Shown here piece after piece: positions 10,579-20,681 of a stretch of 27,906 bases of DNA (the first letter of the stretch is position 1; every line of letters starts with the position of its first letter). A program made the position numbers and the translations under genes. Origin of the DNA: Cudoniella acicularis (Eukaryota; Ascomycota; Leotiomycetes; Helotiales; Helotiaceae); contig JAAMPI010000700.1 of the NCBI GenBank assembly GCA_013054445.1, positions 1 to 27,906 on the forward strand, read 5' to 3'. A model generated the notes under the pieces. The model was not told the DNA's origin. It saw only the letters and a list, made by a program, of their open reading frames with translations, and did not search any database.

Positions 10579-11626
10579 GTCTTGATCTAATTTGCATTCA
10601 TCGAGGGTGCCTCTCCAAAAATAACCCTACGACTGAGTGCACTAGAGGCTATGGAAACACCCTAATTTCTCTTCATTCCATTGGCAGAGCTTTGGAGTAA
10701 GACTGTGTCTCTAAATGTGTTGATGGTTTTTATGGATTGAGGGGGTTGGGGGAGGGGGAGGGGGTCAATTTGCATGGACTATAAATGAATAAGAATTAGT
10801 GATATTCTCCTATGAGAAAAACATGAAACTCTATTTTAGGTGTGGCGTGGAATTTTCTTGTAGACCCGTCTTAGGATTTCGCACGATACTTACTTGTTCC
10901 TCCGTCAGTGTGGCTGTTCGTCTCCGGTATTGATCTATAACACTTTAAAAAATAAACACTATAGCGCTATAATATAAAATGCTCCTCCTTATTTCCCGAG
11001 TCAAGTAGCCCAGCGCCGCGACTACGTCGCACCTAAGCTACTTGCCTCTTGTTATTCGTTATTATATTTTATTATTAGTCTATAAAAACTTATTAATATA
11101 TAATATAATATCTTATAGCTTAACTAGTCTATTAATATTATATAATAAGAAGGTATTTGTGAGGAGGCGTTGGTAGGCAAAGAAGTCACGTGTGGGGGGA
11201 AAAGATTCAGTTATAGAACGAATCTCTAGCCCCGAGGTCCAGAGAAGCCCCCCTTTTATTAGCTATCTGCTACTAATAGGGGTCCGATGCCAAGGCCTAA
11301 TGATGATAGAAATCAATGGTATTATCTGACATCCCGTGCCACGTATCAAGTGCCCAGAACCATGATCCTGGATGTCGGAGGTTTTCTACCAACATCATTC
11401 CAGACATCTGTTGGAATTTCAAGGTCCCCAAAGCCATAACGAGTGTATTCTCCCTGGAGATGGATAACTACTATACAAAGGCTTCCAGAGCCTATAACTA
11501 CGGGTATGGCACTAGGCCAAAGCGTACCCTGAAACAGGTCTGCGACCCAAATCGCAACAACATCTAACGGCCACCCAAGCCACGTGATGGGCGCCACCTA
11601 GCAGGTAAGCGAACCACATCACAAAT
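10579..11626. other. AT-rich, low-complexity intergenic island
   Basis: No supported gene. It contains the G-quadruplex tract at 10741-10764 and an extremely AT-rich block at about 11055-11155 made of TATAATATAA-like words. A GC-richer block at 11160-11600 has overlapping open frames on both strands (about 83 codons each) with no family features. This pattern is common in decayed transposon DNA of fungi that carry out RIP. Confidence 0.5.
10741..10764 (+). repeat. Perfect four-run G5 tract (potential G-quadruplex)
   Basis: Four runs of exactly five G are separated by loops of TT, A and A. This satisfies the strictest G-quadruplex rules (short loops, long runs). It lies 163 bp downstream of the stop of 2EXR copy B on the same strand. 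Whether it forms in vivo is unknown. Confidence 0.8.
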
Positions 11627-12175
11627 CTTTAGGGTTTTATTAGCTTTGGCCTTAAGTTCTTAGTTGATATCTGTTATATTATCGTTGTTATTAATCGCTA
11701 GTCTCTTCCTTTTAAGTTCTTAGGTAAGTCCTTTAGTGATTTTCTTAGAGACGGCCTAAGCCACCTCCCTAAGGAAACAGGCGTTCTTCTCAGCTTGTGT
11801 CTTATCGTTATCCGAGGACTCTCCTCTCTAGGGTAGGTTCAGATAATAGGTCGGGGGTGCCTGGATTCGGCTGCGGTCCCTGCTCCCTAAAACCAGGGAA
11901 GGCTGGAGCACGGGTGTTGTGTGAGAGGTTAGACATAGTTGATTTACTATTACTTTAAGACACGATAGTGCTTAAAGTATAACGTTCTGTATATCACGTG
12001 CCTTGTGATCGTTGGGTTTAATCGTTAATTAAAGTGTTACGTAAATCAGTATAGAAAGTTGTATATTAAAGTTGAGCACGCAACTTTATAAAGGAAAACT
12101 ATATAGCTATATAGATGGTATGTGGTGAGTTCGTTAGTTCACGAGTTCGGCCCCTCGGTTCCGAACCTCTTATTG
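11627..12175 (-). mobile_element. RIP-degraded LTR-retrotransposon fragment, copy 1 (LTR/leader plus gag N-terminus)
   Basis: This segment is homologous, in the same orientation, to 21970-22641. On the minus strand a gag-like frame starts at an ATG at 11936 (MSNLSHNTRAP) and, after a frame change, reads EKNACFLREVA*AVSKKITKG and on to KANKTLKI, where homology stops abruptly near 11627. Compared with copy 2, many positions differ by C-to-T or G-to-A, and several codons became TAG or TAA. The part upstream of gag (11937-12175) shares long blocks with copy 2, such as GTGCTTAAAGTATAACGTTC and TAAAGGAAAACTATA read on the plus strand. No pol segment or second LTR is visible. Assignment to Ty3/gypsy rests on the gag pattern seen in copy 2. 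Confidence 0.7.
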
Positions 12176-12420
12176 CAATATATGGTTGGAGTTGACGACT
12201 TGATTGGTTCTAACTATAGGGAGCAAGCTATTTATGCCTGGATCGCTAACGCTAGCGCGGCATCACGTGAGTCCCAAGGGCTCTGAAGCGCCATTTCCAG
12301 CACTTCGAGTGACGACCCCTGAGCACGTGACCTGGAATCGCTTCCTCAACACGTAGATCAACGAGAACATTGATTTGAGAAGCACTAAGTGCTAGTCTTT
12401 GCTTTCATACAAGATCCAAG

Positions 12421-13361
12421 ATGTTAACCTCATTTGAAACGTTCGTGTTGTCTATTCCTATATATTATAATCTCAATTGCTAATATCTCTTTCTAGGGTA
12501 GTCCTTTCTCGCCTCTTCAAATTCGTCGTTGGCGCGGATAAGGTTTCAATTATGGTCCACGAAGAAGCGTCCACAGATTAATTTATTGCATTATCTGCAT
12601 TGATGCGAGGAAAGATGTCGGAGAGCTTGTCTGGCGAAGCAGAGTGGAAAGACGTGGACAAAGAAACCTTTATACGATGCGCTCAATTCGCGCATACTGG
12701 AGATTATTCGGTCCCGGAAATGATCGTGAAGGCGAGCGATTAATGCTTTCCGCAAGATACATTTGAAGAAAAGGTTGTGTATAGTATACCGGAACCAGCT
12801 GCGGTTGAGGAGGCAGCGGTAGAGGACTTTGGGTGGAATTTCGGGACTACTAAAAAGGACAAGAAGAAAAGTTGGTCTAGACATAGTCCACGACCGCCGA
12901 CGCCTCTTTACAACCCCTTCAACTCTCTCACTTATCCTCGCCTCAAACCTCGATCCAATTTTGTACACAACTGCGATCCTATTATGAACGAAGGCTTTCA
13001 CGAGAATATTGACGAGGTACTTATTCATGCCCCACTTTATATCTTGGCAGAGAAATGGGGAGTCGAGAGTTTGAAGAGGTTGACTTTATTCAAGCTCCAC
13101 CCAACTTTAAGCATGCTCCGTCTCAATGGACCGAAAGTTCCTAATATCGTCAAGCTGCAAGTTAAGCGTATTCGGATGAGAGAACCCCTGATTTGAATAC
13201 TGGGATCGATGAATTGAGAGAGCTGATTTACCAGTACGTGGCTGCCAACGCTAAGGTAATGTCAAAACATATTACGTTTATAACATTGATTGAAGAAGGG
13301 GGGGATTTTGTACGAGATATTTGGCAGCGTGTAGTGCTAAGAATGTGTGTTACAGATTATT
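12421..13361 (+). pseudogene. BTB/POZ domain protein gene, broken
   Basis: One frame from about 12500 reads RLFKFVVGADKVSIMVHEEA, then TAA (12579-12581), then LSALMRGKMSESLSGEAEWK and DVDKETFIRCAQFAHTGDYS. The last block is the hallmark of fungal BTB/POZ proteins, which often serve as Cullin-3 adaptors or self-associate. A second TAA lies at 12741-12743. The frame continues with LIHAPLYILAEKWGVESLKR and LTLFKLHPTLSML, the conserved helices after the domain. A frameshift near 13170 restores RTPDLNTGIDELRELIYQYV and LIEEGGDFVRDIW, ending at TAA 13359-13361. An ATG at 12421 (MLTSFE) followed by an intron with a GCTAATA branch site and a TTCTAG acceptor could be the first exon. Two nonsense codons and one frameshift make it a pseudogene. 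Both stops could come from CAA by a single C-to-T change. Confidence 0.75.
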
Positions 13362-15319
13362 AAATCAGGTTTCCTGAACCTTCTCATAATATATTGGCTG
13401 ACCGCTGTATCATCTCTCAAGTTAATCCATTTCATGCGTGCCAACCTCGTGATAAAATCTCTCGAGAGCATTGCAGCCCTTGATTGATGGTTTCGTCGAT
13501 AAGACGAAGCTGCTTGGCTTTGGGTTAATCGTTCAAGTAGCGGAGGAGGTATATAATCAGCGGGGGAAACTGAGAAAAGAAGGTGAAGCTTACGAGATTG
13601 GTCAAAGGTTCGTTGACCTTGGTAGAAACCGCGACTTACAGGATGCTGCGCCGAATCCAGGGACAACAATGGATATTATATTCAGAGAGGACGTCTTTAA
13701 GTGCGGGTGATGTGAATAGTTTGACGTGTTTGTAGGAATTGGAATTAGAGTCCAAAATTAAGTGTATTATTTAATGAGAGTTTGAAGCTTCGTAGGCTGA
13801 AGGTAAGGCTAAGTGGATGGCGAGGCTAGACAGCCTAAGGCGTATCATTTGTTGAAACGATATGAGTGGGTAGACTGTTCTCGCCGCCATGTGATTTATA
13901 AGCTAGCCACAAAAAATGAGGAAGGTGCTGCATATATAATTATGTTTGTTATTTCTGTACAGTCACTAGCGAAATCGGCTTCCACCTTGAACACTTCCAG
14001 AATTTATGTAAAGGATGATGTAACAATAGAGTGAGCAAGCAATACGTTCAATTGGTACCGAGACTAGAAGCTAAGGAAGGAAGAGGGAGCTTCTTGATCG
14101 AGGTGAAGCTTGTAGGAGTGCAAACGGAGCTAGTGTTGTATGACACAACTTCGCACTAAGATCCCTTGTCCCGTGACAATTTAAACCAGGCCACTTTGAA
14201 CAATAGAGAAGAAGGTTATTTGGGATGTAAGACAAACAGCAAAGGATGGCTGAATTGGCTTATCTGAACTCAGACCGAACCTTAAATCTAAATATACAAT
14301 ATCAAGCTTGCTTTATCTCCTGGCGAAGTAAATTGAGCTCTCCCTCAAAAGTAATAGGGCTGACGCCAGAGCCACGAGGCAGAAATGGAATAGAGATCAT
14401 CCTCCATGGTGGCATTCCTAGAAGAGAGATATTGTGGAGCATACTGAACCATAATAATTTCCCTCGTCGACGCGAACTCTAATAGGCGTATGCTCTTACG
14501 CGCCGAGGTGCCCCTATCAACAACAGACAAATAAAGAGACCAACAGCCATGTTAGTGGTAATCCATATAGTAGTATCGCAATGAAAACGCCGTACTACCG
14601 CCTGCGCCTTCAGACAATGCCGCGACTCAGCGGATAGAACGAAATCGCATTCTGTTGAGCTTCGCGCAATGTATGTGATAGATAGGTGCGGGAAACCGCA
14701 TTTCTCACATGAGAACAAGTCTCAATCGATGCCGGGTTTCCAGTGTGTTTTAAGTCTCCCCCCTTGGACTGCTTTTGTTGAGATACTGGATGAACATGCT
14801 CTCACACGCCAGAAATGAAACCGGTATGAGCCATGCAGCCAACCCAATATACGTAAATCAAATTTCAAAATCACTTCTTTGAAATGTAGGGCAACATGAA
14901 GTCGTGACTAGAGCTATGGGAAGGCTTAGGGGTGTTGGCTTTAATGGATAAAGAACTCAATTGCTATGGAGTGAAGTGCTCTATATATATACCTGGAAGT
15001 CCACTCTTTAGGCATTGGCTTATAGGTTCTGCCTATAGGCAACACCCTACAGTCCTTGCTAACTCCAGGCAGCGTCACTGCACAACAAGGGGCTCGCTTA
15101 ATTAGCCGACCAGAAACAAAAAAGGGGAGCCGGTGGACTATGACGATTGCTTAATTGTCATCTGACGTTTTGTGTGGTCATTGCGATTTCATGGTGACCT
15201 CGATATAAAATCAAGAAATTTCTGTCGCCGTATCTCTCGTAGCCATTGCAGGCCATCCCCTCATGTTCGCGCAAATCTAGAATTCGGAATCCCGACTCAA
15301 GTTCAAAAGTCACACAACC
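13362..15319. other. Long stretch without a supported gene
   Basis: Short open frames occur at 13471-13710, 13813-14034, 14246-14482 (plus) and 13337-13669, 14479-14718 (minus). None shows a motif or splice pattern that I can defend. A near-perfect hairpin lies at 15019-15040: CTTATAGG and CCTATAGG arms around TTCTG, with the palindrome GCCTATAGGC at 15031-15040. The final 150 bp should contain the promoter of the next locus. Confidence 0.45.
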
Positions 15320-15940
15320 ATGTATCGAGAACCGACTTTTGAATCCGAAAACAATGCAATGGGGTGGTACGCTCTTGCTCTCCTCTACTTCGGTTCCACT
15401 CTCTTCATTACAATTGGCAACTTCAACGCCTACGACGAGTCATGGTTTGCATTCGCCCCGCTCTGGATCTCCCTCATCATCGCCGCTGTCGCATACTACA
15501 GAATGGGGCACGGGTTTAGACTTGGTGAGGGTTGCAGAGATCAGATGCGAGACGATTATTACAGATCGTTGGGGATTTTTGAAAAGGGGGAGGAGGTGAA
15601 AGTGTTGATGGCGAAGAAGCTGGAGCTGCGGGTTCAGCACGAGAGTGCGCTGTATGAGCAGAATCAAGAATGAAAGTCTTTTAATGAGGCATAGAGGACT
15701 TGGAAAGTGCATGAGAAAGATAGTGAAGGGAAGGAGAAGTATGAGAGTGCGTGGAAGGAGTTCACAGATGCTATAGTGGAGAGGGATAAGTGTGAGGAGG
15801 AATTCAAGAAAGTAAAAAGCGAGTTGGAGTGGCTGGAGTGGAAAGGAGAAAACGATGTGAAAGAAGAACTGAAGAGATTGAAAGATGTAGAGAAAGGAAA
15901 AAAGGGTACAAGCCAAACCTACGCAACTGAAAAGGTTTAG
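15320..15940 (+). pseudogene. Two-helix membrane/coiled-coil protein gene interrupted by two stop codons
   Basis: The ATG at 15320 opens a frame of 207 codons that is broken only by TGA (15671-15673) and TAG (15692-15694), 21 bases apart. Residues about 15-36 (MGWYALALLYFGSTLFITIG) and 43-60 (WFAFAPLWISLIIAAVAYY) are strong transmembrane segments joined by a short loop. After them comes a long Glu/Lys-rich helix on both sides of the stops (EKYESAWKEFTDAIVERDKC, then EEEFKKVKSELEWLEW), a clear coiled-coil pattern. No GT..AG pair near the stops could form an intron of credible size. Codon use and residue pattern stay coding-like past the stops, so the simplest reading is a recently broken gene. 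A shorter product of 117 residues, ending at the TGA with both membrane helices, remains possible. I do not recognise the family. Confidence 0.55.
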
Positions 15941-16027
15941 GCTCATAGACTATTTGTCCATAATCATTCTTCACATTCCCATGAACCCTCTTCATTCTAA
16001 AGAATTCTCACCCACTGCACTCTCTTA

Positions 16028-17495
16028 TCAGCTGAGAGTTACCCCCTCCCCTCGTAGTATTTCAACCATTGAGTCGAGACCCTGTGACAAAGCCGACTTC
16101 AGTATCGTTTCCCCGTAGACTCCTAAATCAACACCCGCTGCCACAAGAAACTTCACCATATCCGTATGCTCAAGGTGCACCGCCGCATTTAACGCGTGGT
16201 AGCCCATCTCAATGCCCACATCCTCGTGGCACAAGTCGGCGCCGTGACCAAGAAGCTTGCGAACAATGGTCAGACTTCCTGAAGCGGCTGCTATAGCAAT
16301 CGGATTACCCTCTTGTATTCTTTCTTCATCTCCGTCAAAATTCGGGTCGGCGCCTCGTTCCAGTAGGAGATCAACGACGTCTTCGTGGCACCGTCGGCAA
16401 GCTTCGATGAGCGGGTTTTCATTTCGACCAGAGACTCCGCGGGTATCGGCGCCAGCATCGAGGAGATGCCGCACCATTTCGAGGTTTCCCAAACGAGCAT
16501 GCTTTGCCAGGGTATGAGATAGATTGTTGGATTCAGAGAAGAAGCTCTCAAGGTACTTATACACCTCGACATCCCTCGTAGCCCATTGCGCTAAACTAAG
16601 CGCATTGCCTGTGCTGCTACGGCGATCAACGCTTCCGAACGCTTCACCGACAAAATCCGTGCTGTCTGGTGCGGCGCGTGAAGGGGGGTATACGGCCAGA
16701 CGAACCATGTCTATATCTCCCCGTATTGCGGCCCCGCTGATTGAAGCTGGTCCTACCTTCCCTCTCCAGTTGTAATTGAACACAGGTGCGGGGTCAAGAC
16801 CTTCCATCTCGGGCACGTGATCTTGAAATATTTCAAGCATCTGGGCGTTCCCTGCCCATGCAGCGAGTTTCATAGGCGAAGAGAAGAGAAGGCTTTTGCT
16901 GTGGGGAGAATGGCCTTCTTGGAGCAGCCGTTTCGCTATAGGGATGAGATTTAGATACGCCGCGGCGCATAAGAGGTCCAGGTCAGGGTTCGGTAGCTCT
17001 TTCTCTAGCTTAGAGTTACTGCCAGGGTTCGTGCCCTGTTGCAATGCCGGCCAGCAGAGAGTTTCGATTGTAGCCCCCACGTCAGCGCCGGTTTCTTCAC
17101 ATACACGCTCAGCAACGAGGCCGATATCGAGATAGCGGCGCTGAGGAGGCTTAGAGATCTCGTTCTGAACTCTGTACACGAGATAGGAGTGCCAGAATTT
17201 GCTGGCTCCATGATCGTTCTCGATGTACCAATCGGGCAAGACTTTCTCTGTGTACAAGTCGTCTAGCAGCCGCGACTCAAAAATTACAGGCTGGATTTCT
17301 TGGGAAAATCGCTCTGCGCGAAATCCGTTAGTTGCAGTGACGGGGCTAAGAGAAGCAAGACATACTACATACAAGCCTTAGCCTAAAAGCTCTCTTAATT
17401 CCACGGGCGAGAACGGCGTGAACCAATATTTTAGAGACGAGCTCGGCGGGGAGGTCAAAGAGGAGTATCTTATCAGTTGCTGTGGTAGAGCTCAT
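16028..17495 (-). CDS. F-box plus ankyrin-repeat protein, two exons, 471 aa
   Basis: Exon 1 is 17495-17366 and exon 2 is 17313-16028. The 52-nt intron (17365-17314) has donor GTATGT, branch site ACTAACG and acceptor GCAG; using the second of two overlapping GTATGT donors restores ...RLRLVCKRFSQEI..., a common fungal sequence. Residues 12-47 (LFDLPAELVSKILVHAV, then RLRLVCKRF) form a short F-box-like domain, which would link the protein to Skp1 in an SCF ubiquitin ligase. Ankyrin repeats follow, degenerate between about 150 and 300 and clear from about 315 to 445 (GNLEMVRHLLDAGAD, EDVVDLLLERGADPN, LTIVRKLLGHGADL, TDMVKFLVAAGVDL). These would bind a protein target. Starting downstream at 17374 would lose the F-box. 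The frame is intact, unlike most neighbours. The target is unknown. It is divergent from the AAA pseudogene. Confidence 0.83.
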
Positions 17496-18126
17496 TTCCT
17501 GGATTGTCCAAGGTTTACTAACGAGAAAGGTTGTGAAATAGTAAGCTAAGTCGGGTTGAAGATCGGAGAAGGGATGCAGAGTAAACTTATACCGCCCGCA
17601 GGGTCAAAGGAGGCTGTGTTGTTGGACGTTTTATAAATCATAAAAATAATTATTCAAAGCAGTGTTAAAATTTAGATTCACAATTTTCAGGCTGAGATGT
17701 TCGGCCTCAGGCTAGCCGCGGCGCATGCGGTACTAATTTTCAGGGGCTTTTAACCCCTGAGCGCCTCGCCTCGCCTTGCCAATTTAAGCTTCCTGTGCCC
17801 CTTCCCCGCAGCCAAGTGGCCAAGGAAGCTTATTGTCAGCGCCGAGCAACGTATACAAAGTCTAATACGAAGATTTTTCAGGTGACATCAAAGGAACCAA
17901 ACTTCTCGATGCTCCATACAAATTCAAGACAGCGTAAGTTTCCTCCTCCATGTTTCACAACAGGTGCTAAATTTCTCAGCTATAGTGAGACCGGGTCCCC
18001 AATTCTGGAAGCCTTGTATAGCGTAACGGTTTTGTTCCCCAAGATCTACAAGAAAGGCAAAGCCGGAAAAAGGATACCCCCTAAGAGAAGTTGACAGACG
18101 AGAAGGAAAACTTCGACGAATAGTCA
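17496..18126. other. Intergenic region with a short hairpin and AAA-gene 5' remnants
   Basis: A 7-bp stem with a 7-base loop (TCAGGGG ... CCCCTGA) lies at 17740-17760, near a GC-rich block (GCCGCGGCGCATGCGG) that stands out from its AT-rich surroundings. From about 17846 on, coding-like sequence appears that probably belongs to the damaged 5' part of the AAA gene. A possible 46-nt intron (17934-17979: GTAAGT, TGCTAAA, CTCAG) supports this, but the reading frames are already broken by a TAA and a shift. KLRRIVNGR just upstream of 18127 is in a different frame from the following domain. Confidence 0.4.
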
Positions 18127-20041
18127 ATGGAAGATAAGGAATTGATTATCCATTCCGAACTAATTATCAAGGCACTCCGAGCAATTGTTGACTATTACCC
18201 TGGCCAATCTCTCCTCGGCAATACCGTCTCAATCAAGGAACCGTTTAGCATTCTTGTCCACTTCCGAAAGAAGCTCCAAGAGTACAAAGAGAGCTGCGAT
18301 GATGCAAAGACATATCACCACATCGGAGTTCTGCAGAAGTATCTCGAGGGCAATCTGGGAGACAAGATCCTCGAAGAAGACCAAAGATATACCAAGCCAA
18401 CTCCTGTAGCAACCTTCGAGATGCTGCGGATGCTCTTCAAGCCTGGAATAGACGTCTACGCTCAGATCGATGACCAACGTGGGGGATTCGTGGTGCAATC
18501 TTGTCGTCCATTCCTAGATGGTTTCTAGTTCGGTCACATTGCTCCATTTAAAGTGATGATGTGGTATTTCGACTTCGATGGACGTATGGCTGGACGAAGG
18601 CCACATGAAGTCACCATCGCTCCTTTCGAAGGTGAGCGCGAGATCACCTCCTTGAAAGTCTTCCCTGCAAAGTTTCTCGATAGTAACACCGAGCTGTCCC
18701 CTAGAAAGAGACTCGAGGATCGGGGCGAGAAGTTCTATAGCATATTGATGGGGAAGCAGATAGACTACAAGGGATACAGTATGGCTGCAGACAGGAAGCC
18801 AAAGCGGTTCCATGAAGGTCGGGTCGTTGTTGATCAGGGTTCATTCTACACTGACGTCGATTGGGGAGGAAACAGACAAGCATCCAGCTCTAAATTTGGG
18901 CATCGATGATGGCGGTTCCGGCATTCTCGCGGGTCTGCAATACGACTGCAACTGCGATGAGTGCATGGATACCAGGCGTGCAGCCTCTGGAAACGCGAAG
19001 TGGGGGTCATACGAGAACATCGACCCTCGCGATATTCCCAGTCTTGCAGTCACCATGGAAGATGGATCATTCGACCGCCACAGATACTTCTTGTGCCCAC
19101 GCCGAATCATGGGCTTCGACCTCAAATCCAAGAAGTGGCAGGCCCTAGACGTTGACTGCTGCCGAGCCTCAAGGATTAAGACTGAAGCAATCGAGAATTT
19201 GGTCCTTCCCTCCGACAAGCAAGAATTCATCAAGGCACTGGACCACAAATACAGCTCCTCCCGCAATAAGAAGAACAGTAAAGCGGAGGCAACTTGGTTA
19301 GCAGACCCTATTTCCAACAAAGGAGAGGGCCAAATCTTCCTCTTCCACGGCCTACCTGGAGCCGGTAAGACCTTCACAGCTGAATGTGTCGCGGAGTTCA
19401 CTTCTCGCCCACTTCTGTCACTTACCTGTTGTGATATTGGTACGGATGAATTCACTGTCGAAGAGTCTCTCAGCAAGCGGTCCAAGCTTGCCAAGATTTG
19501 GGGTGTAGTTATGCTTATCGACGAAGCGGATGTCTACCTCGAGCGCTGTGAAGTCAACGAGCTTACCAGAAACGGTCTCGTTAGTGTTTTCTCCCGCGCT
19601 ATGGAATATTACTGTGGTATCCTGTTCTTGATTACCAACCGCGTGGGGCACTTCGATCCTGCTTTCTTCAGCAAAATCTATGTTTATATTGGGTACAAGC
19701 CATTTGATTCTGAGGGTAGGAAGCGGATCTAGCTTCAATTCTTCCAGAAGTTGGAGACTGAGCGCGGTGATAAGATTAATGTTAAGGCGGGTGCTAAGAG
19801 ATATGTGTTGAGTGATGATATACTCAAGGATATCGAGTAGAACGGACATGAAATCAGGAATGCATTCTAAATTGCTGTTGCCCTGGCCGAGAATGAGGCA
19901 GAGTAGAAGCTCAAGAAAGGCAGGAAGCCAGAGCGAGACGGTGAAGAGGAGAAGACGTTTGAGATTGAGCTCCGGCAAGATCACTTCGAAAAGGTTGTCG
20001 AGATGACTCGATGCTGTGAAGGATTAGCAGTATCTGGCTAG
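18127..20041 (+). pseudogene. DUF7025-type AAA+ ATPase gene with several premature stops and a frameshift
   Basis: The frame from 18127 holds the N-terminal domain seen in large fungal AAA proteins (IHSELIIKALRAIVDYYPGQ, then RMLFKPGIDVYAQIDDQRGG). It is interrupted by TAG at 18526-18528 and shifts by one base at the G4 run at 18863-18866. The second frame carries the AAA+ core: Walker A GLPGAGKT (about 19351-19374), Walker B VMLIDEAD (about 19510-19533) and a sensor-1 block FLITNRV. Four more stops follow at 19730 (TAG), 19838 (TAG), 19868 (TAA) and 19904 (TAG). In this family these fall where Trp, Trp, Gln and Trp are expected (I*LQFFQKLE, DIE*NGHEIRNAF*IAVALA), so each is one transition from sense. 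The last stop is 20039-20041. The motifs needed for ATP hydrolysis survive, but a full-length product cannot be made. Confidence 0.8.
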
Positions 20042-20387
20042 ATTTCTGGGTATTTCTATGAGATGAAATACCTCTCAAAATCACAGAATCGTATTTTACC
20101 TATGCAAAGGCATTTTGCCCAATATTTAGATGTTTCTCTCGCACTGTTCCACGTGCTTTTGCTGGGTTAGTACCCCTGAGCTATTCAATACGGAATTGTC
20201 GTTTCATAATGTTATGTTATATTCTCCGCATTTACATCGTACACTGCACCAATTACACCCTTTGCAAAATCAAACACTTCTAGTCTTATCATATCCCCTC
20301 TTTCTTTTTTTCACGAGTCGCTTCATTTCTGGTTTCTGCTAAATCGCCACCCATTCCTTGGGATCATTTTAACAACTTCTTGCACGG
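20042..20387. other. Intergenic stretch, 346 bp
   Basis: This separates the end of the AAA pseudogene from the end of the small minus-strand gene (convergent). It is AT-rich with a pyrimidine-rich block at about 20265-20340. Nothing else is seen. An open frame of 70 codons at 20130-20342 has no supporting features. Confidence 0.4.
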
Positions 20388-20681
20388 CTAAACGCCTCTC
20401 TCCTCTTCATTATCTCCTCTACCATTTTTTAAAGCCTGCCTCTTCTGCCATTTCTTTTGCTGCTCCGGCCACTTCTTCCACTCTTCCTCTTTCTGCTCCA
20501 TCCTCTCCTTTTCCTTCGCGAAGATGTTATTGTACATATAAGTGGTAATCGTGCCTAAGAGATATACGACATATCCCAAGGATATCCGCATCTCGCCGCT
20601 GTTCAATTCTTTGCCTTCTTTGATGAACAACTTAAGTAGTCGAAACTTCGAAGCGCGCGAGCCCTCGCCAGCCTTAGTCAT
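20388..20681 (-). CDS. Small single-pass membrane protein with charged coiled-coil tail (hypothetical, 97 aa)
   Basis: The ATG at 20681 opens an intact frame with a basic N-terminus (SKFRLLKLFIKEGKE), one likely transmembrane helix at residues 34-50 (LGYVVYLLGTITTYMY) and a C-terminal Lys/Glu/Gln-rich helix (EKERMEQKEEEWKKWPEQQK). The layout, membrane helix then charged helix, resembles the broken locus at 15320-15940, but I see no clear sequence identity. A positively charged leader before the helix would place the tail on the far side or in the cytosol, depending on topology rules. No family is recognised. Low-complexity charged sequence can look coding by chance, so this is a tentative gene. 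Confidence 0.4.
   Translation of the reverse strand: MTKAGEGSRASKFRLLKLFIKEGKELNSGEMRISLGYVVYLLGTITTYMYNNIFAKEKERMEQKEEEWKKWPEQQKKWQKRQALKNGRGDNEEERGV

Noticed and set aside
11316..11597. Overlapping 83-codon frames on both strands in the repeat island
   Set aside because: Neither has a motif, and mirrored frames of equal length are expected by chance in a GC-richer block. The minus frame looks slightly more protein-like but could not be assigned.
12309..12330. TGACGACCCCTGAGCACGTG resembles the LTR start of copy 2 but in the opposite orientation
   Set aside because: Only about 20 bases match loosely and no further homology follows, so a nested or inverted LTR cannot be claimed.
15671..15694. 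Possible programmed stop-codon readthrough joining the membrane and coiled-coil parts
   Set aside because: The TGA is followed by AAG, not by the CTA context known for fungal readthrough, and a second stop follows within 21 bases. Gene decay is simpler.
18841..19984. Long minus-strand frames (217 and 188 codons) opposite the AAA locus
   Set aside because: They are antisense shadows: the plus strand carries unmistakable Walker A, Walker B and family motifs.
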